This document shows positions 23,387-35,798 of a stretch of 64,000 nt of DNA, one piece after another. A program made the position numbers and the translations under genes. The notes beneath the pieces were generated by a model. The model did not search any database and was not told the origin of the DNA. It was given only the letters and a program-made list of their open reading frames with translations. Position 1 is the stretch's first letter. The number at the start of each line of letters is the position of its first letter. Source of the stretch: Styela clava (lineage: Eukaryota; Chordata; Ascidiacea; Stolidobranchia; Styelidae); the NCBI RefSeq assembly GCF_964204865.1, contig NC_135258.1, positions 7,865,001-7,929,000 of the forward strand. The letters are read 5' to 3'.

Positions 23387-24529
23387 TCACATTTTCAATA
23401 GAAAAATGAAAATCACAGTCAAGATGATTGAAAAACAGGTAGATTGGGTTATGAGAGGTTGATCATTTATTTCCTGCGATTCTGATTGTTCGGAGTCAAA
23501 TGAAGGAAATTGTTCAACTTCCATTGATTTGACATCTTCTATCTGATGTGACTTTTCGTTCGCGCTGTCTGAATCAATTTTAATCGGTTTCAATTGTACC
23601 GATAAATCATTAACTTGCACTGATCTGACACTTCCGAAGAAATCAGTGATTAGGACATTATTAAGTGGACGGTTAAATTCCTTCGAAGTCCAGTAACCCG
23701 GTGTAGAAATACAAAGTTCTCGCGGGCATACTTTGAACAGTTGATTTATATTCTTTTTACTACTTGGCGTGATACGTTCCAAAAATTCTAACAGGTAGTA
23801 TGTGAACCTGTCAATAACGTACACACCGATAGCTGGATCAATGTGATGAGAAAGAGAATCTTCTCCAATTTGGCTACTGCCGATTGCAACTACGTTAGGA
23901 GAATAAACTCGTCTGTACATCGATACAGCCTGACATGTATCGATAATAAAGAGTAGTTCATTATATCTTTGTTTTTGCCACATTTGTTCGAATGCATCCC
24001 CTAATTCGACGTCCGAAACTTCCTCTGCATCTTGGAACTTTAGAAATCCTTCACCTCCATGACCTGTCATATATATAAGGATATTGCTTCTGTCATCTGT
24101 GTTTAATCGCTTAGATCTCGGTGTGTCCGGGGGTAGCCGACCAGTGAGAACTCGGATAAAATTTTCCACTGTCACCTCATATCCACGGTAGTCTACTTCA
24201 ACGTCTGATCCATATACATCAATAGCTTCATTTTGATTGTTGTATACCTTTGCTGGTCTTGGATTTCTAGCATTGCATGCCATGTCGTCAGCCAACATTA
24301 AGATAATGTGACTGTCCGGAATTCCCAATCTTTTGACGCTCCTATAAACAGATAATGCATTTGCAACATGGCGATAATTAAACCAAAATCTTGATGTACA
24401 GACTAAAACAGCCCAGTTGTTGGTGTGTCTGCTTTTCTGGAAGAATTGATCAACTTGAGGTTCCGCTTTTAAAGATGAACCATAGTGAGCAGAAACAATC
24501 AGCAGCAACAGTATTTCTGCGCGTAACAT
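23387..24529 (-). CDS. PIGK: GPI-anchor transamidase catalytic subunit (PIG-K / GPI8)
   Basis: Family role: C13-family cysteine protease of the ER GPI-transamidase complex, cleaving the C-terminal signal of substrate proteins and attaching the GPI anchor. The 380-aa frame has a signal peptide (residues 1-21, hydrophobic EILLLLIVSAHYG) and a protease domain (NNWAVLVCTSRFWFNYRHVA). His157 in YMTGHGGEGF and Cys199 in FIIDTCQA form the dyad, 42 residues apart as in the human enzyme. Further family motifs are VAIGSSQIGEDSLSHH and GVYVIDRFTYYLLEFLE. A C-terminal hydrophobic helix (FSIILTVIFIFLLKM) ends the protein, as expected for a membrane anchor. Length is near the human 395 aa. Intronless here. 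The first ATG directly precedes the signal peptide. Confidence 0.96.
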   Translation of the reverse strand: MLRAEILLLLIVSAHYGSSLKAEPQVDQFFQKSRHTNNWAVLVCTSRFWFNYRHVANALSVYRSVKRLGIPDSHIILMLADDMACNARNPRPAKVYNNQNEAIDVYGSDVEVDYRGYEVTVENFIRVLTGRLPPDTPRSKRLNTDDRSNILIYMTGHGGEGFLKFQDAEEVSDVELGDAFEQMWQKQRYNELLFIIDTCQAVSMYRRVYSPNVVAIGSSQIGEDSLSHHIDPAIGVYVIDRFTYYLLEFLERITPSSKKNINQLFKVCPRELCISTPGYWTSKEFNRPLNNVLITDFFGSVRSVQVNDLSVQLKPIKIDSDSANEKSHQIEDVKSMEVEQFPSFDSEQSESQEINDQPLITQSTCFSIILTVIFIFLLKM

Positions 24530-24943
24530 TTTTCAAGTTTGGATATCGCTCAAAACAGTAAACCAACTTGAAATGATCTTTGAAACTAAATATAACCTTT
24601 GAAGTATTAGCAACAATGATTCAGTCAATTAAATGTAAGAATGTTGATTTGATAGGACACAGTTCTCCATTTTCAAGAATGTCCTGATATTTAGATCGAT
24701 GAAGATCTTAAAAAATCTCTCATTTACACCAGAAACGAGGGCGTCTGGTATTAGAGCATGCATAAGATAAAAAATACTGTAATAATGAATAATATTAGGA
24801 AATCCCATAAAAATAATGTTTTTGCTACGAGCTTTCAAATGATATGGTAAATTGTCTTTAAATATGGAGAGTTCTTCTTGGAATCTGGGAACTGTAAAGT
24901 ACTGTGATTTGGTGATACTGGAGGACCTTCTAATCTTCTAGAA

Positions 24944-26044
24944 CAGGGGTTCTCAAACTTTTTGTGTTGCGGAGCCCTTGAAAAAGTTGACTATTATTCA
25001 CGGGGCCCCAAAATAAATGTTAAAAATTGTTACTTTCCGAATAATATTCCTGAGTAAGTTAAAATTACTGTGCTTATTTTAATTAAATGCTAAACCTCTT
25101 TTAATAAGGTTAATACAATTCATAAATGAATCTAAATGTCAAAGATAAATTATGTATACTAAAGCTGTAAATTTGACACTTGACAAACATATTAATAAAT
25201 TAGGGGTCGGATCTTTTCCCTTTAGACATTTTTGCAAGACTTAAAAGGCTGCTAATAACTACTCAATTTCGTCAGCATGGGGGGTGTTTATTCTTCCTAA
25301 ATCAAAAATTTCCCTCGACATATACATGTATTGTTCCACAATGACGACGAGTATTGCTTTTTTGTTCTCGGGGGGAATTGTGAGTTCAATGTGAAAAACA
25401 TGTTACCATATTATAGTCATCGGTGACGCAATGCTAAAAATAATAAATAATAAAGAGATAAATCCGCAACTCAAATTTCTTGATTGAAAAGCAGCATTCT
25501 AAAATATTAAAACTAAAACTTAAAATTGAAGATAACACTATAAGTTTTGTTTCAGCAGACCCACGTCAGATTAAAAACGCTTTCATAGACATTGTAAATC
25601 ACAAAATTTGGAGTTATGTTGGGTTTTCTTTGGTTATTCGTCGTAGTAACTGCGAAACCGAAACACAGTCAATTGTGCGCGCGATGCACCTATTTTTCTA
25701 TTCTGAAACTGCAGACGGCGACGCATGCAATGAAATAAATTCCAATCTTTTGTATTTTGTCCCGACCTCATGATTTTTTAAACGGCGATCTTGCCTGTGA
25801 GTGCGAAAACACAAAATCAAGCTTGACAAATCCCAAGATCGCAAAAATACGACTGCAATTTATGTATAGTTGGCAGATTATCGCGTATTTTATGTTATTT
25901 CAGAATAGTATTCTTTCATTTTCGTAATCCTAATAGTAAAATTAGCAAATTCAGTATTTTGAAAAGTAATCGAATAGTTGCGGAGCCCATGGGTTTCTCT
26001 CACGGAGCCCTGAGGCTCCGTACGGAGCACTTTGAGAACCTATG
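24944..26044. mobile_element. hAT-like element, 1.1 kb, its right TSD used by a second insertion
   Basis: Ends read caggggttctcaaac on the left and, in reverse complement, cataggttctcaaag on the right; both flanks carry cggagccc motifs. Left target ttctagaa (24936-24943). The right copy is split by the next element: ttctagg at 26045-26051, continuing as ttctagga at 28047-28054. Internal DNA (near 25420-25600) resembles the hAT bodies at 10608 and 26052 (gacattgtaaatcac). No intact transposase. Confidence 0.75.
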
Positions 26045-26051
26045 TTCTAGG

Positions 26052-28045
26052 CAGGGCTGGGGAGCTGGTTCGAAATCATGATGGCTCCGGCTCCTGCTCC
26101 GGAGTGGCAGTGTATTCAATCTTTAGCTCCAACTCCGGCTCCGGAGCTTAATTTTTTTATGCCGGAGCTGGCTCCAGCTCCGGCTCCATAGCCATTATCA
26201 GTAGTGCAGCCCAATAACGCATTTGGCTAATTGTTTTCTAAGTGTGGCATGTTATTTAGGCTGTAAACACCCTTCAAGTCGGTGTCATGATAATTCCTTT
26301 TTATTCCTGCATGTAACTTGTGAATCCACTGAGAGTTATTATATGCTGTATTTTCGGGCGAATCGGTCTACCCAGCATATAAGGGTTTTACATATAACCC
26401 CACAATAAGACGGGAAAGAAAATCTGCTTCTGGAATGGTCGCAGCGTTTGCGCATTCGGTAAAATAGCTCATAATGACTTTTTCTACCACATAATATTTA
26501 ACCTATAATAACTGTCTTTTTATTTTAATTTAATTGTGTTCAACATAACTGGCAATCATGCCGGCCAAATAAAATCTGTCGTGGGCCATTCTAACGCAAA
26601 ACTTATGGTGTTTTCTGTTTTATTTTTAGTATTTTATAATATCGCTTTTTAATCGGGAAAATTTGGTTTGCGTATTGACTTCTTTATTTATCTTAGAATT
26701 TCATCACCGATGATTATGTAATAACTCGTTTTCTCACAAATATGGTGCGTGACACAAAACATATGTCTTGAGAAATTGTGATTAAGGGAAAAATAAACAC
26801 TGAAATAAAAGATGTTATGGCCTAATGTTTATGGCGACGAAAACAATTGACGCTTTTCACGAAATGCAACGCACATGTGATAGTAACGGCAATAGCCCTT
26901 CAACTCATGCTAATTTAAACTGGCCTGACGGGGATGCAGTATTTTATGGTACAAATTGAATAAGCAGACCCAAAATAATGGACATTACCATCGTCACCCA
27001 ATTAGATGCCGTCCCCCTCTCCCAAATCAGGCCAAAAGTTGGTTCTAGAATCGAGGCTTTTTCATAATTATCAGCGATGAGATGTTAAAGATAAATAGAG
27101 AAGTCAATTCGCAAGCCGAATTTTCACATTGGAGAGTTATTATAAGATTCTAAAATGAAACGGAAAACACTATAAACTTTGTTCTAGGAGACTCCCAACA
27201 GCTAAAAAAAATGCCTTGTTAATCTCATTATTTTTTTTGTCTACGACATATTATTTACCGGTTGACTTTGAAAATTATACAGTCACTAAAATAAATCTAA
27301 ACGCAATCAATCTTACTCGCGATATACTTTTTACATATTCAAAAAATAACAATGGAAATTGATGAGACTTTTCTCCAGAACATGCTATGTTATGGATCAA
27401 AACAAGATATACCGTAATGGGGCACTTTGCCATACATTTTTATGATAGGTGACTGGTGCGGTGCATTTTGGAGTAGTTAAACCTTTCTTTTGTCGTAAAA
27501 CGACTCAATCTCGAGATAAGTTGAACAGAATTGAAGACATTTGAAATGGATTGGATATTCAACGCCACGAAAAAATCATAATATGTTACATGGAAATTCC
27601 AAAATCACTTCTTCGAAAATCCCTGGCCATTAGGGCTTTTGAGCTTGACCGCAATCATGAAAAATTGCAGCTTAGTGGAAATGAGAATCAAAATTTTGAT
27701 AAAAGCGAACCGCTTCAAATTTTGATACTAAACTTTCAAACATACAGAATAACTGGAAACTTTTTAAAAAATATTAGGAACTAAAATTTTTAAAATGAAT
27801 TATAAGCTGGAAAGAAAAGATTTTATCATTTGTAACGCTATCAGAAAAAAATTATAAATTTGAAAAACAAAAAATGAGATATTTAGGAGCTGGAGCCTGG
27901 AGCCACTAAATTTTTGGTAGCTCCAGCTCCAGCTCCAGCTCCATCTGTTATGAAAAGCTTGGCTCCAACTCCGACTCCGGCTCCATCAAAATGTAACGGC
28001 TCCATGGCTCCAGGCTCCGACTCCAGCTCCAGCTCCCCAGCCCTG
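26052..28045. mobile_element. hAT-like element (CAGGGCTGGGGAGCTGG family), 2.0 kb, perfect TSD
   Basis: Left end cagggctggggagctgg, right end ccagctccccagccctg: a perfect terminal inverted repeat of 17 bp, extended by ctccag/ctccgg-rich subterminal DNA. Flanked by gttctagg at 26044-26051 and 28046-28053. It sits exactly in the right target duplication of the 24944 element. Short open frames only. The subterminal microsatellite produces a spurious Pro/Ala/Ser frame at 27914-28117. Confidence 0.9.
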
Positions 28046-28053
28046 GTTCTAGG

Positions 28054-28360
28054 AGACACTATCGTTTTGTATGCATGTTTATTTGCCTCAATACCGGTAT
28101 GTAACAGCATGGCATAATATACAAACATACTGGACTGGACGCATATGTACTGTAAGACCTCGTTGGCCTAAGTCACAGAAAATTAGCAAAACTTAAGAAT
28201 TGAGTTCATAACGCAATGCACGTGCTTACCAAAAGACTGAAAGAAGGTTTAGAACAGATTGAATGCAGGAATGTGTGGATAAATATAGTATACAAGAAAA
28301 ATTATATATTTGGTATAGAATTGTTAATTTATGGAATATTTGCTTTACTGCTTTAGGAAA
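28054..28360. other. Intergenic, no supported feature
   Basis: Unique-looking AT-rich DNA between two transposon blocks; no gene or repeat recognised. Confidence 0.4.
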
Positions 28361-28780
28361 TAGGGTGGCTTACCCACTTTGCGGCCACGACCTATTTGCG
28401 GTCATCAACTAATTTAATACCAAAAAAATTAACGAACCGCGACGATATTTCTCACGCATTTTTGTCCACTTATCCCTCGTAGCTCTGCAACATAAGCGAT
28501 GTTCAAGGCTTGAAATTTGCGGTCGCACACTGGTCGTTCGGTCGAAAATACCGCACGTCTTCCGAGTGTCGTACTTTGGTGCCAGACTGGATTCCATGGC
28601 AGGTGCACGCCCGAGGGCGCTAGCGCTCCGCAAAAATGCACGCGAGCGAAATCAATTTTGCACGCCGAAAATTTGCAATTGCTCACCAATGTAAATCGGT
28701 TTAAATGGTTTTAAAATCAATAATCCAGTAATATAAAGATGCCAAAATATTATAACTCCACAATTTTCGACAAATACCAG

Positions 28781-30512
28781 TAGGGATGGGCAATATAGAA
28801 TAATTTACTATTCTAGAATATTCTAGAATAGTTAAATCGAATCCAGAATACCGAATCCTATTCTATTTTCATACTTATTCAAATAGTGGGAATTTCCACA
28901 ATTGTAAATGTATTACTATGAATTTATCTTTTATTTGGAAATGTCCTGAACATTTGTTTCCATTTGATATTAAACAGGCATTCCCCAGGACAATAAAATT
29001 TAGGAATATTACAATATTTTTTCCTTCAATTGTTCCAAATGTATGTAATCCCTAAATACTGAAATGCTAAATTAAGACACGCTTTACACACTTAAATAGT
29101 AAGCGGTTAAATACAAAAATAGATATGAAACGGCGTTAAATCATTTTCAATGTTAGTCTGCCGAGTTTACTAAAACATACCCGCTGAGAATTAATTAGAT
29201 GCAGGACCAGCGTGTGGCCACTGCAACTTACGCGGCCGTTGTAAAATATTAAATTTAACCACTATATTATATCAAAATCAATTTTTTATTCTGTGCTAGC
29301 AAGACTCGTAAAACCAAGTTCCCCTAAACGCGATTTCGTACTTAGTTATTAGGTAATAACATCTAAAGACTAATTCCTTTTCTATGATTATCATTACATA
29401 TCATTATCTACCCAGACTTGGCCCTACTTAAACTCAATACGTCACTATCTTCGCCAGATGCGGCAACTTTTTCTTTAAATTTTCGGCGACTAAAATACTA
29501 CAGACACTCGATCAAACGTGCGTCTATCTTGAACGATAGGAACGGACCGAAAAATGTGTACCGGTAATCATTTGAGAGTGATATTGAAATGTGACAGATT
29601 TTCGCGTATTGCGATATAACTTTGTATTTCGGAAAATGGTGTACTTAGTTATTAGGTGATAACATCTAAAGACGAATTCATTTTCTATGATTATCGTTAC
29701 AGAATATTATCTACACAGACTTGGCCCTAATTAAACTCAATACGTCATTATCTACGCCAGATGCGGCAACTTCGTCTATCTTGAACGGTAGGAAAGGACC
29801 GAAAGAAATGTAATGTTTCGAGAGTGGAATTTAAATGTGACAGATTTTCGCGTATTGCGATATAACTTTGTATTTCGGAAATGGTGTAATAAAATTATTC
29901 GTAAATAATATTTGATCTAAATTAATCGCAAGCAATGTTATAACATTTAACGCCTGGCTTTTGTTTACATGCATCATTTTTTTGGGAAAACTCGCAAGTC
30001 GCGAGATATCATTTAATGTAAAATGGAGCAAGCACGTCTGTAAACAATTAAAGATTGTTGCAATCAGATTATCGCTAGTAAGTCGGCACAAATAATTATT
30101 AATATCATGCGTTAGCTATACACTGAAGCAAATCAGTAAAACGCAAAAATGTTGCAATAACGAGTCTTCGCCGACTTCTTGTTCTGAATATGCCGATTGA
30201 GATTACAGTGTTTGATGTTTACCGACTTTATGAGCAGACGCAAGTAATATTAAACGAGAGAGATTTCCACGCGAGAAAAAACGCTGGTGCGATATCCACG
30301 CGAGAAAAAACGCTCGTCTTTAATTGATAAATTAGTAACCTGAAATATAAAAATTGATGTTAGATTATCGCTAGTAAGTTGGCACAAATAATTATTAATT
30401 GGCGCTTGGCGCCGGAAAGGCGGAAACCGAATCCTGATATCGGATCCCGTTGGATTCGAATACTTTGGGATTCGAATCCTCCGGATTCGGTATTCTATAT
30501 TGCCCATCCCTA
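28781..30512. mobile_element. hAT-like element (TAGGGATGGGCAATA ends), 1.7 kb, perfect TSD
   Basis: Left end tagggatgggcaatatagaa, right end ttctatattgcccatcccta, an inverted repeat of about 20 bp. Flanked by aataccag at 28773-28780 and 30513-30520. Inside there is a direct duplication: about 29340-29640 and 29640-29890 share acttagttattaggt, aactcaatacgtca and gccagatgcggcaactt. No transposase recognised, so it is presumably non-autonomous. Confidence 0.88.
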
Positions 30513-30563
30513 AATACCAGCCTGCAAGATTTGGTCTGATCGAAATATTGCGAAGCAAAAAGA

Positions 30564-30695
30564 CCATGGACCTTTCCCCAACCTTTGACCCGCGAAAAAT
30601 TCCTCTCATTGTTATGTCCTTTTTTGCATCTTGCTGATTGGCCAATGTCACGAAGTAAACAAGGAAGTCGATGCTCGGGGAAAGATCCATATCGT
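30564..30695. mobile_element. Short MITE-like element (ATGGACCTTTCCCC ends)
   Basis: Ends catggacctttcccc and ggggaaagatccat are inverted repeats. The body (gctgattggccaatgtcacg, aagtaaacaaggaagt) recurs in the longer copy at 50162-50663. No target duplication was established. Confidence 0.55.
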
Positions 30696-30809
30696 GTTGA
30701 ATGATAGGAAATAGGAATCCCGTGAGAATAGTTATGGACGAAAAGATCGCCTCCGCACCAATGGCCAAGTACGGCTCTGATTCAGCGTATTTTTCATACA
30801 ATAATTTTA

Positions 30810-31200
30810 CACGAATGTACTGAACAGTACCGGTATCTAAAGTTGCTCAAACACTCCCAAAATTAGTGACAAAGTATGAAAATAATGTTTGGGGTCAAAG
30901 GTCAAACGTCAATTTTGCTCAAATTTGACGTATTTTTTATCCATTAATTCTACGTAAAAACACTACCAAAATTAATGACAAAGTATGTCCATTTTGCTCT
31001 GGTTCAACGTATTTTTTATCCAATAATTTTACGCGGATGTACTGAACAGTACCGGTATCCAAAGTCGCACAAACACTCTCAAAATTAGCGACAAACTGTA
31101 GAAATAATGTTTGGGGTCAAAGGTCAAACGTCCATTTTTTCTCTGATTCAACGTATTTTTTATCCGATACCGGTTATTTTACGCGGATGTATTGAGAGGT
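30810..31200. repeat. Tandem repeat, period about 220 bp
   Basis: gtactgaacagtaccggtat occurs at about 30817 and 31037, and ggggtcaaaggtcaaacgtc at about 30891 and 31112, with a third partial unit between and after them (gacgtattttttatcc). It lies inside the TAGGGTGG-ended block. Confidence 0.65.
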
Positions 31201-32008
31201 ATCTGATGTCAAAGTCAGTTGCACGCGAGTGCAGTTGTTTTGCACGTCGTGAGCTATAATTGCACGCCAGGAATTCTTATTTGCACGCGGGAATTTCTGA
31301 TTGCACGCCCGATTTCTCGTTCAAAAAAGCCATGAAATCCAGACTGGCTTTGGTGGTTTGTTTAGCTTTAACCCCTGGTCGTAGAAAGTTAATTCGAGGT
31401 TTACCATGTAGAATAAATGCCAATGCACCTAAGGTGAAAAAATTAACGGGTTAGAAATATTAGTTTTTATTTTTTAGCGGTTCGAATGAAATCGACTGCA
31501 GACTGGCTGCACCACCCTATATTCAAATAATTCTATACCAGAATCCAGTAATCCTAATTAGACAAATTTATCTTTTCTCTAATCCAGTAATCAGATATCG
31601 TTTTTGCACATAGTGTATATAGTTTTTTTTTTTATATAAATACTGAGAGTATAAGTATAAGTTTATTTCGACTCCATAATCAGCAATAGACAGATAGACA
31701 ATAAAATGCCTGATAAAAACAAAATAAATAAAACTGAATATAGAATCGGAAAAGCAAACGAAACCTCAAGGGAGGTTTAAAACATACAGATTATAGGTGG
31801 GAAGGTATCGATAAAAGAAGTACGGTACCGTAGTATCGTACCGGTAAGTGTTCGCTCACCCAAAAGTGTAATATAATAGAACCTGTGTTATTTATTTATT
31901 TGTTGGCTTGTTTTGGGTGGTAACTGATTACTGACTCAGATTACTGCAGTACCGGTACCGGTACTGTGAATGGTCGTATCGTTACCATTCAGTCATCTAC
32001 CGAAAACT

Positions 32009-32523
32009 TAGGGTGGTCCAAACCCAGGCCTGCAGGCCACATGTGGCCCGCCGCTTCATTAACTATGGCCCGCGTCACATTCGGAGAGTAATCAAAAAAA
32101 TCGCATTTCAGCATTTCGCGTCGTTTCGTAATAAAATTAATCAGAAAAATCTTTTGACATATTGTTATATCACTAATGTCACTAAATTGACTAGTGTTAT
32201 GGCTAGCTGAGGCAACTAGCGAAGTTGAATGATGTGCTTGGCAGTCTAAATTATTATCTGGCTTTCTATCTTTCTTGTCGGGAATACCGGTATGCTTACA
32301 ATACCGGTACCGGTATACAGATATCAGGATATAGGCATCATAGAAAACTAAAAATAGAATGCAGATTCTATTAGCCTGGGATAGCTGTGTCTGATAACTA
32401 TGTGTTTGCACAATAAAAGCGTTTTGTATTGAACTGTTTACCTATTCTTGGCACTATTGTGGCCCGCGAACAATGCAAAAATAATTTTGTTGCCCGCGGA
32501 GCCGACAACCTTGGACCACCCTG
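32009..32523. mobile_element. hAT-like MITE (GGGTGGTCCAA ends)
   Basis: Left end gggtggtccaaacccaggcc with atgtggcccgccgc following; right end ttggaccaccctg preceded by ggcccgcgaa and gcccgcgg. The inverted terminal repeat is about 11 bp. No matching 8-bp duplication was seen. It contains a small interval rich in accggtaccggt. Confidence 0.5.
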
Positions 32524-33299
32524 GTCTACATGTCATATAGATTTTACCGTATGCAATTATGAAATTCTCTCTCTCTCTACTAATGTTGACCTTCCACGTT
32601 CTTACAATGTTTAATCAAACTAGCCACACATTGCTATACATTCTTTCAATATATTTTCATATCATTTATGAATATTAACTTCGCGAAACAAATGGCAAAA
32701 AGGCACCAACGTGAGATGGAGTTTTCTCTGAAGAACAGTCGCGTCTCAAAGTCTCCCTCTCGTGGTGATTTAGAAATTGTCACTCAAGCGTGTAAACATT
32801 CTAAATCAGTGGTTCTTATCTCATATCTCACGAAACTTATTATTATCTTATTCAGACAATTTTTATACTGTTTAGAGACAATCTAGGAGACTAATTATAA
32901 TTATGAGATAGAGATAAAATATCGCGATTATCGTACAAAAATTGGCAAAATTGAATAGCGTGGAATTATTTTGAAAAGCTTATGGATTAAATAAATAACA
33001 AAAACTGTGTTCTTGTTTTAACCTAATATGATATCGAAACATTTGGAGAGGTTAAAGATAGCTTTCGAATGGTACCATTAGATTGTATTTATCAAGCACC
33101 GAACGTTTAAAGCCTGCGTTTTACATTAATCATTCCAGAAGCTGATGAAATGCCCGAATTTTTTTCTGGAAAACTTTTCTTGATTTAACGAGCTGTTGCA
33201 ACAGTTGCTCCAAAAATTATAGAATGTAAAGCAAATCGGATTAAAGCAAATTATTACTTTCTTGGATTTTTAATGCATACGTATTATATAACGAACTTA
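32524..33299. other. Intergenic, no supported feature
   Basis: A 72-codon frame (32668-32886, plus) has a basic N-terminus but no recognisable domain or splice context; otherwise nothing was seen. Confidence 0.4.
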
Positions 33300-33534
33300 G
33301 GTACTCCAGAAGTATGTGCACCAAGATGACGGACACCGGTACGTAGTATGTGTACCCGGTTAGGGTTAGGTCATAATTTTAGGTAAAATACTACGGGAAT
33401 CACTTGGCTAGTCCCCGAACACGTAATATATTTAAAATAATGAAAACTGGAATAAAATTATGGCCTCACCCTAACATGGCACACATACTACGTTACGGTG
33501 TCCGCCATCTTGGTGCACATACTTCTGGAGCGCC
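33300..33534. mobile_element. GGTACTCC-family MITE
   Basis: Left end ggtactccagaagtatgtgc, right end gcacatacttctggagcgcc, with accaagatgacggacaccgg and ccgccatcttggtgc as long matching arms. About 235 bp. No exact target duplication (cgaactta against cgagcatg). Confidence 0.75.
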
Positions 33535-33743
33535 CGAGCATGTCTTCTAAACTTTCTGACGTTGACTGATCAAGTCTGCGATTTATTTCCTGACGGTGCA
33601 TTATATTCAGAGATATATAAGAAAATTTTGACGTCTGAAGTGTTTGCCCCAACAACATCAGTTATGTGGTTCACTATCACCTGGCTGTTTTCCTAGTTAT
33701 ATATTGACTTGAACTAGCCCCACGTTAATTGGTATTAATTATC

Positions 33744-34803
33744 ACAATGGTTCCCAAACCTTTTCTCAAGCGACCCAAATTTTTCAAAATCTCGCAACAC
33801 AAAGATATGATCAAAAAGAAAAACGACATGTATTACTCTCATGACCGCAAAATTAAATTACTGCTACAAAAAAAAATTTACATGACATTACTTCAAAGTG
33901 GGAAAATTGTGCGTGTTTGCCATCAATTTTTAAAAATCGTGGCATAGCTTTATTTAGGCAAAATAAATGCTCCTAATGTTTAATACTTCCCACATAATAC
34001 AAGAGCTATAGATTAGAACAACACACCGTAACTCCAATAAAGTAACTGCGAAATGCTACTTGAAATATTTTATGGCTGACTCTTTCAACAGTAGTACTGT
34101 TAAGAAGCACCAGTCGTTTTAACAGCATTTCACCATAACTTCAATTCATTTGAAAAGTGTCAGTCGACACTAAATCCGATATTTGTTCTAGAGAACTATA
34201 GTAGTGTACCGTTACTTATTGACGGTCAATATTAATGGCTAAATGCCGAATTACCGATACCAGTACGGTAATCGACTAGCCGTACCCCACTCAACCACTC
34301 ACTTTAAGCAGAACTGAGTTAATTAGGCTTCTTACTAACACACCGACTGTACTTATTTCTCTTCTATGTTCTCACTTTTTTATTATAAACTTATCAGTAT
34401 CCATACTTCTATGGTGGACCTTGCAGTAAAAAAGGTTCCTATAATTCAAAAGTTCAGGGCTGGAGAATTCATTTTACAGTTTTAGAGGCCTCAAGTACTT
34501 GAGATTTTGGTGCCCTATGTATAAGAAGTAATAATATTAGTAAACAAGTATAAGAATGAAACTAGTATTCCATGTTATCTGAAATTAAATATGCAGTTCC
34601 AGGATCCATTACTGATTGAATGTCAAATTATGATCAATTGAAAATTCGAATTAATTTTCTCTAGAAAGCAAGAGAAATATTTATTGCCATAAAAACAAAA
34701 TCAACACTAATATAAACATAATACAATGAAGAAATTCATTTCAGAATTTTATTTATTATTATTTTTTACCGGTTCGCCAGGGTAGAGAGGTTGGGATCCA
34801 CTG
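33744..34803. mobile_element. hAT-like element, about 1.06 kb, degraded
   Basis: Left end caatggttcccaaacctttt, right end in reverse complement cagtggatcccaacctctct, a diverged hAT-type terminal repeat. No target duplication seen. The interior has only short frames. Confidence 0.45.
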
Positions 34804-35798
34804 ATCTAGGCTCCAGACCCTTGTGTATATGCCGTATAATAAGCCCATCATGGCATAATATAGCACCATAGGTGAATGCTAATGAGTCTAAATCAAATAT
34901 AAAAATGATAAAGAAATGAGTAAAAGCTCTAATATGCTTTAGGGCTTCAATATTGAGGAAGTTGCTATTTGTGACTATATTTTTCCGACGTCACGATGAA
35001 AACGCTAACGCGCCCAAAGTTAATAGCAGTTTTAGAGTAAGATTGTACTTCCTGAATGCAATTTGGCTTCCAGACGGTTTTAAACTGACGATTCAGGTAA
35101 ATTATATGAGGTATATATGCCTTCGTTTCTGGCTGTTCCCGCTGTTGTAGTCTTCTAGTGTAGTCTGGTGAGATGCGATTCAAATAGGGTATCTGTGGAT
35201 ACTTTTAGCCCGTGGAAGATATTTGGTAATCGGCATAAGGTAAGGAAAAATAATGTCGATGCTAAATAATATAATCAAAAACGTAATAACAAGTGGCGAT
35301 AACTTTCAGTCTAGCAATCCATACAATGTAAGATATTACTGAGGCTGAGTAATGTCCAGTGCAAGAATTCTATTGGCTAGGAAAAGCAGGAATTATTTAA
35401 GAAGTGTGTTCGATAAATGAGTTAAGCAATCCTGGATTAAAATAAAAATATTTAAAACTAAGACATTATCAATCAAAATGTGATATTTCCAATAATTGAT
35501 ATTCTATACCGGGTATAGCGAGACAAGAACTGCAAAATCCTTGAAGTTGTATATTTTTTGTGCATAATATGATAACTCTTATGAAAATGTAGTGTTTTTA
35601 TGGAATGTTCTCCGACATTCCTTATGTACAAGGCTTAAGAGACGAAGATATATCCATGTTGCCAGTTACCACAGTTTGTACTTTTGACTGCGTGGCACCA
35701 AAATTTATTTTTTATTGTTTTAACAGATTGTGTCATTAATTATCAGTCAGCGATTTGCTGCTGAAATCTAGATTTTATCACAAAAAACGGAATCAAGT
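34804..35798. other. Upstream region of the 7TM gene
   Basis: No gene or repeat family recognised. Near 35715-35727 there is a pyrimidine-rich tract ending ttttaacag that could be a splice acceptor for a 5' UTR exon of the 7TM gene; this is weak. Confidence 0.35.

Larger units (their letters stand above)
28361..31519. mobile_element. Possible large transposon (TAGGGTGG ends) interrupted by a hAT element
   Basis: Outer ends tagggtggcttacccacttt and, in reverse complement, tagggtggtgcagccagtct share a short inverted repeat. Matching subterminal DNA is inverted too: attaacgaaccgc near 28430 against attaacggg and agcggttcg near 31440-31480. The two halves also share ttgcacg runs (28636-28665, 31217-31310). 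No target duplication was found, so the limits are tentative. The interior holds the 28781 hAT element, a short MITE near 30564 and a tandem repeat near 30810. Confidence 0.45.

Noticed and set aside
27883-28128. Overlapping Pro/Ala/Ser-rich and Gly/Ala-rich frames on both strands
   Set aside because: Translation of the ctccagctcc microsatellite at the right end of the hAT element; low complexity, not a protein.
28409-28714. Three overlapping frames on both strands
   Set aside because: GC-richer subterminal DNA of a transposon block; mutual shadows with no domain.
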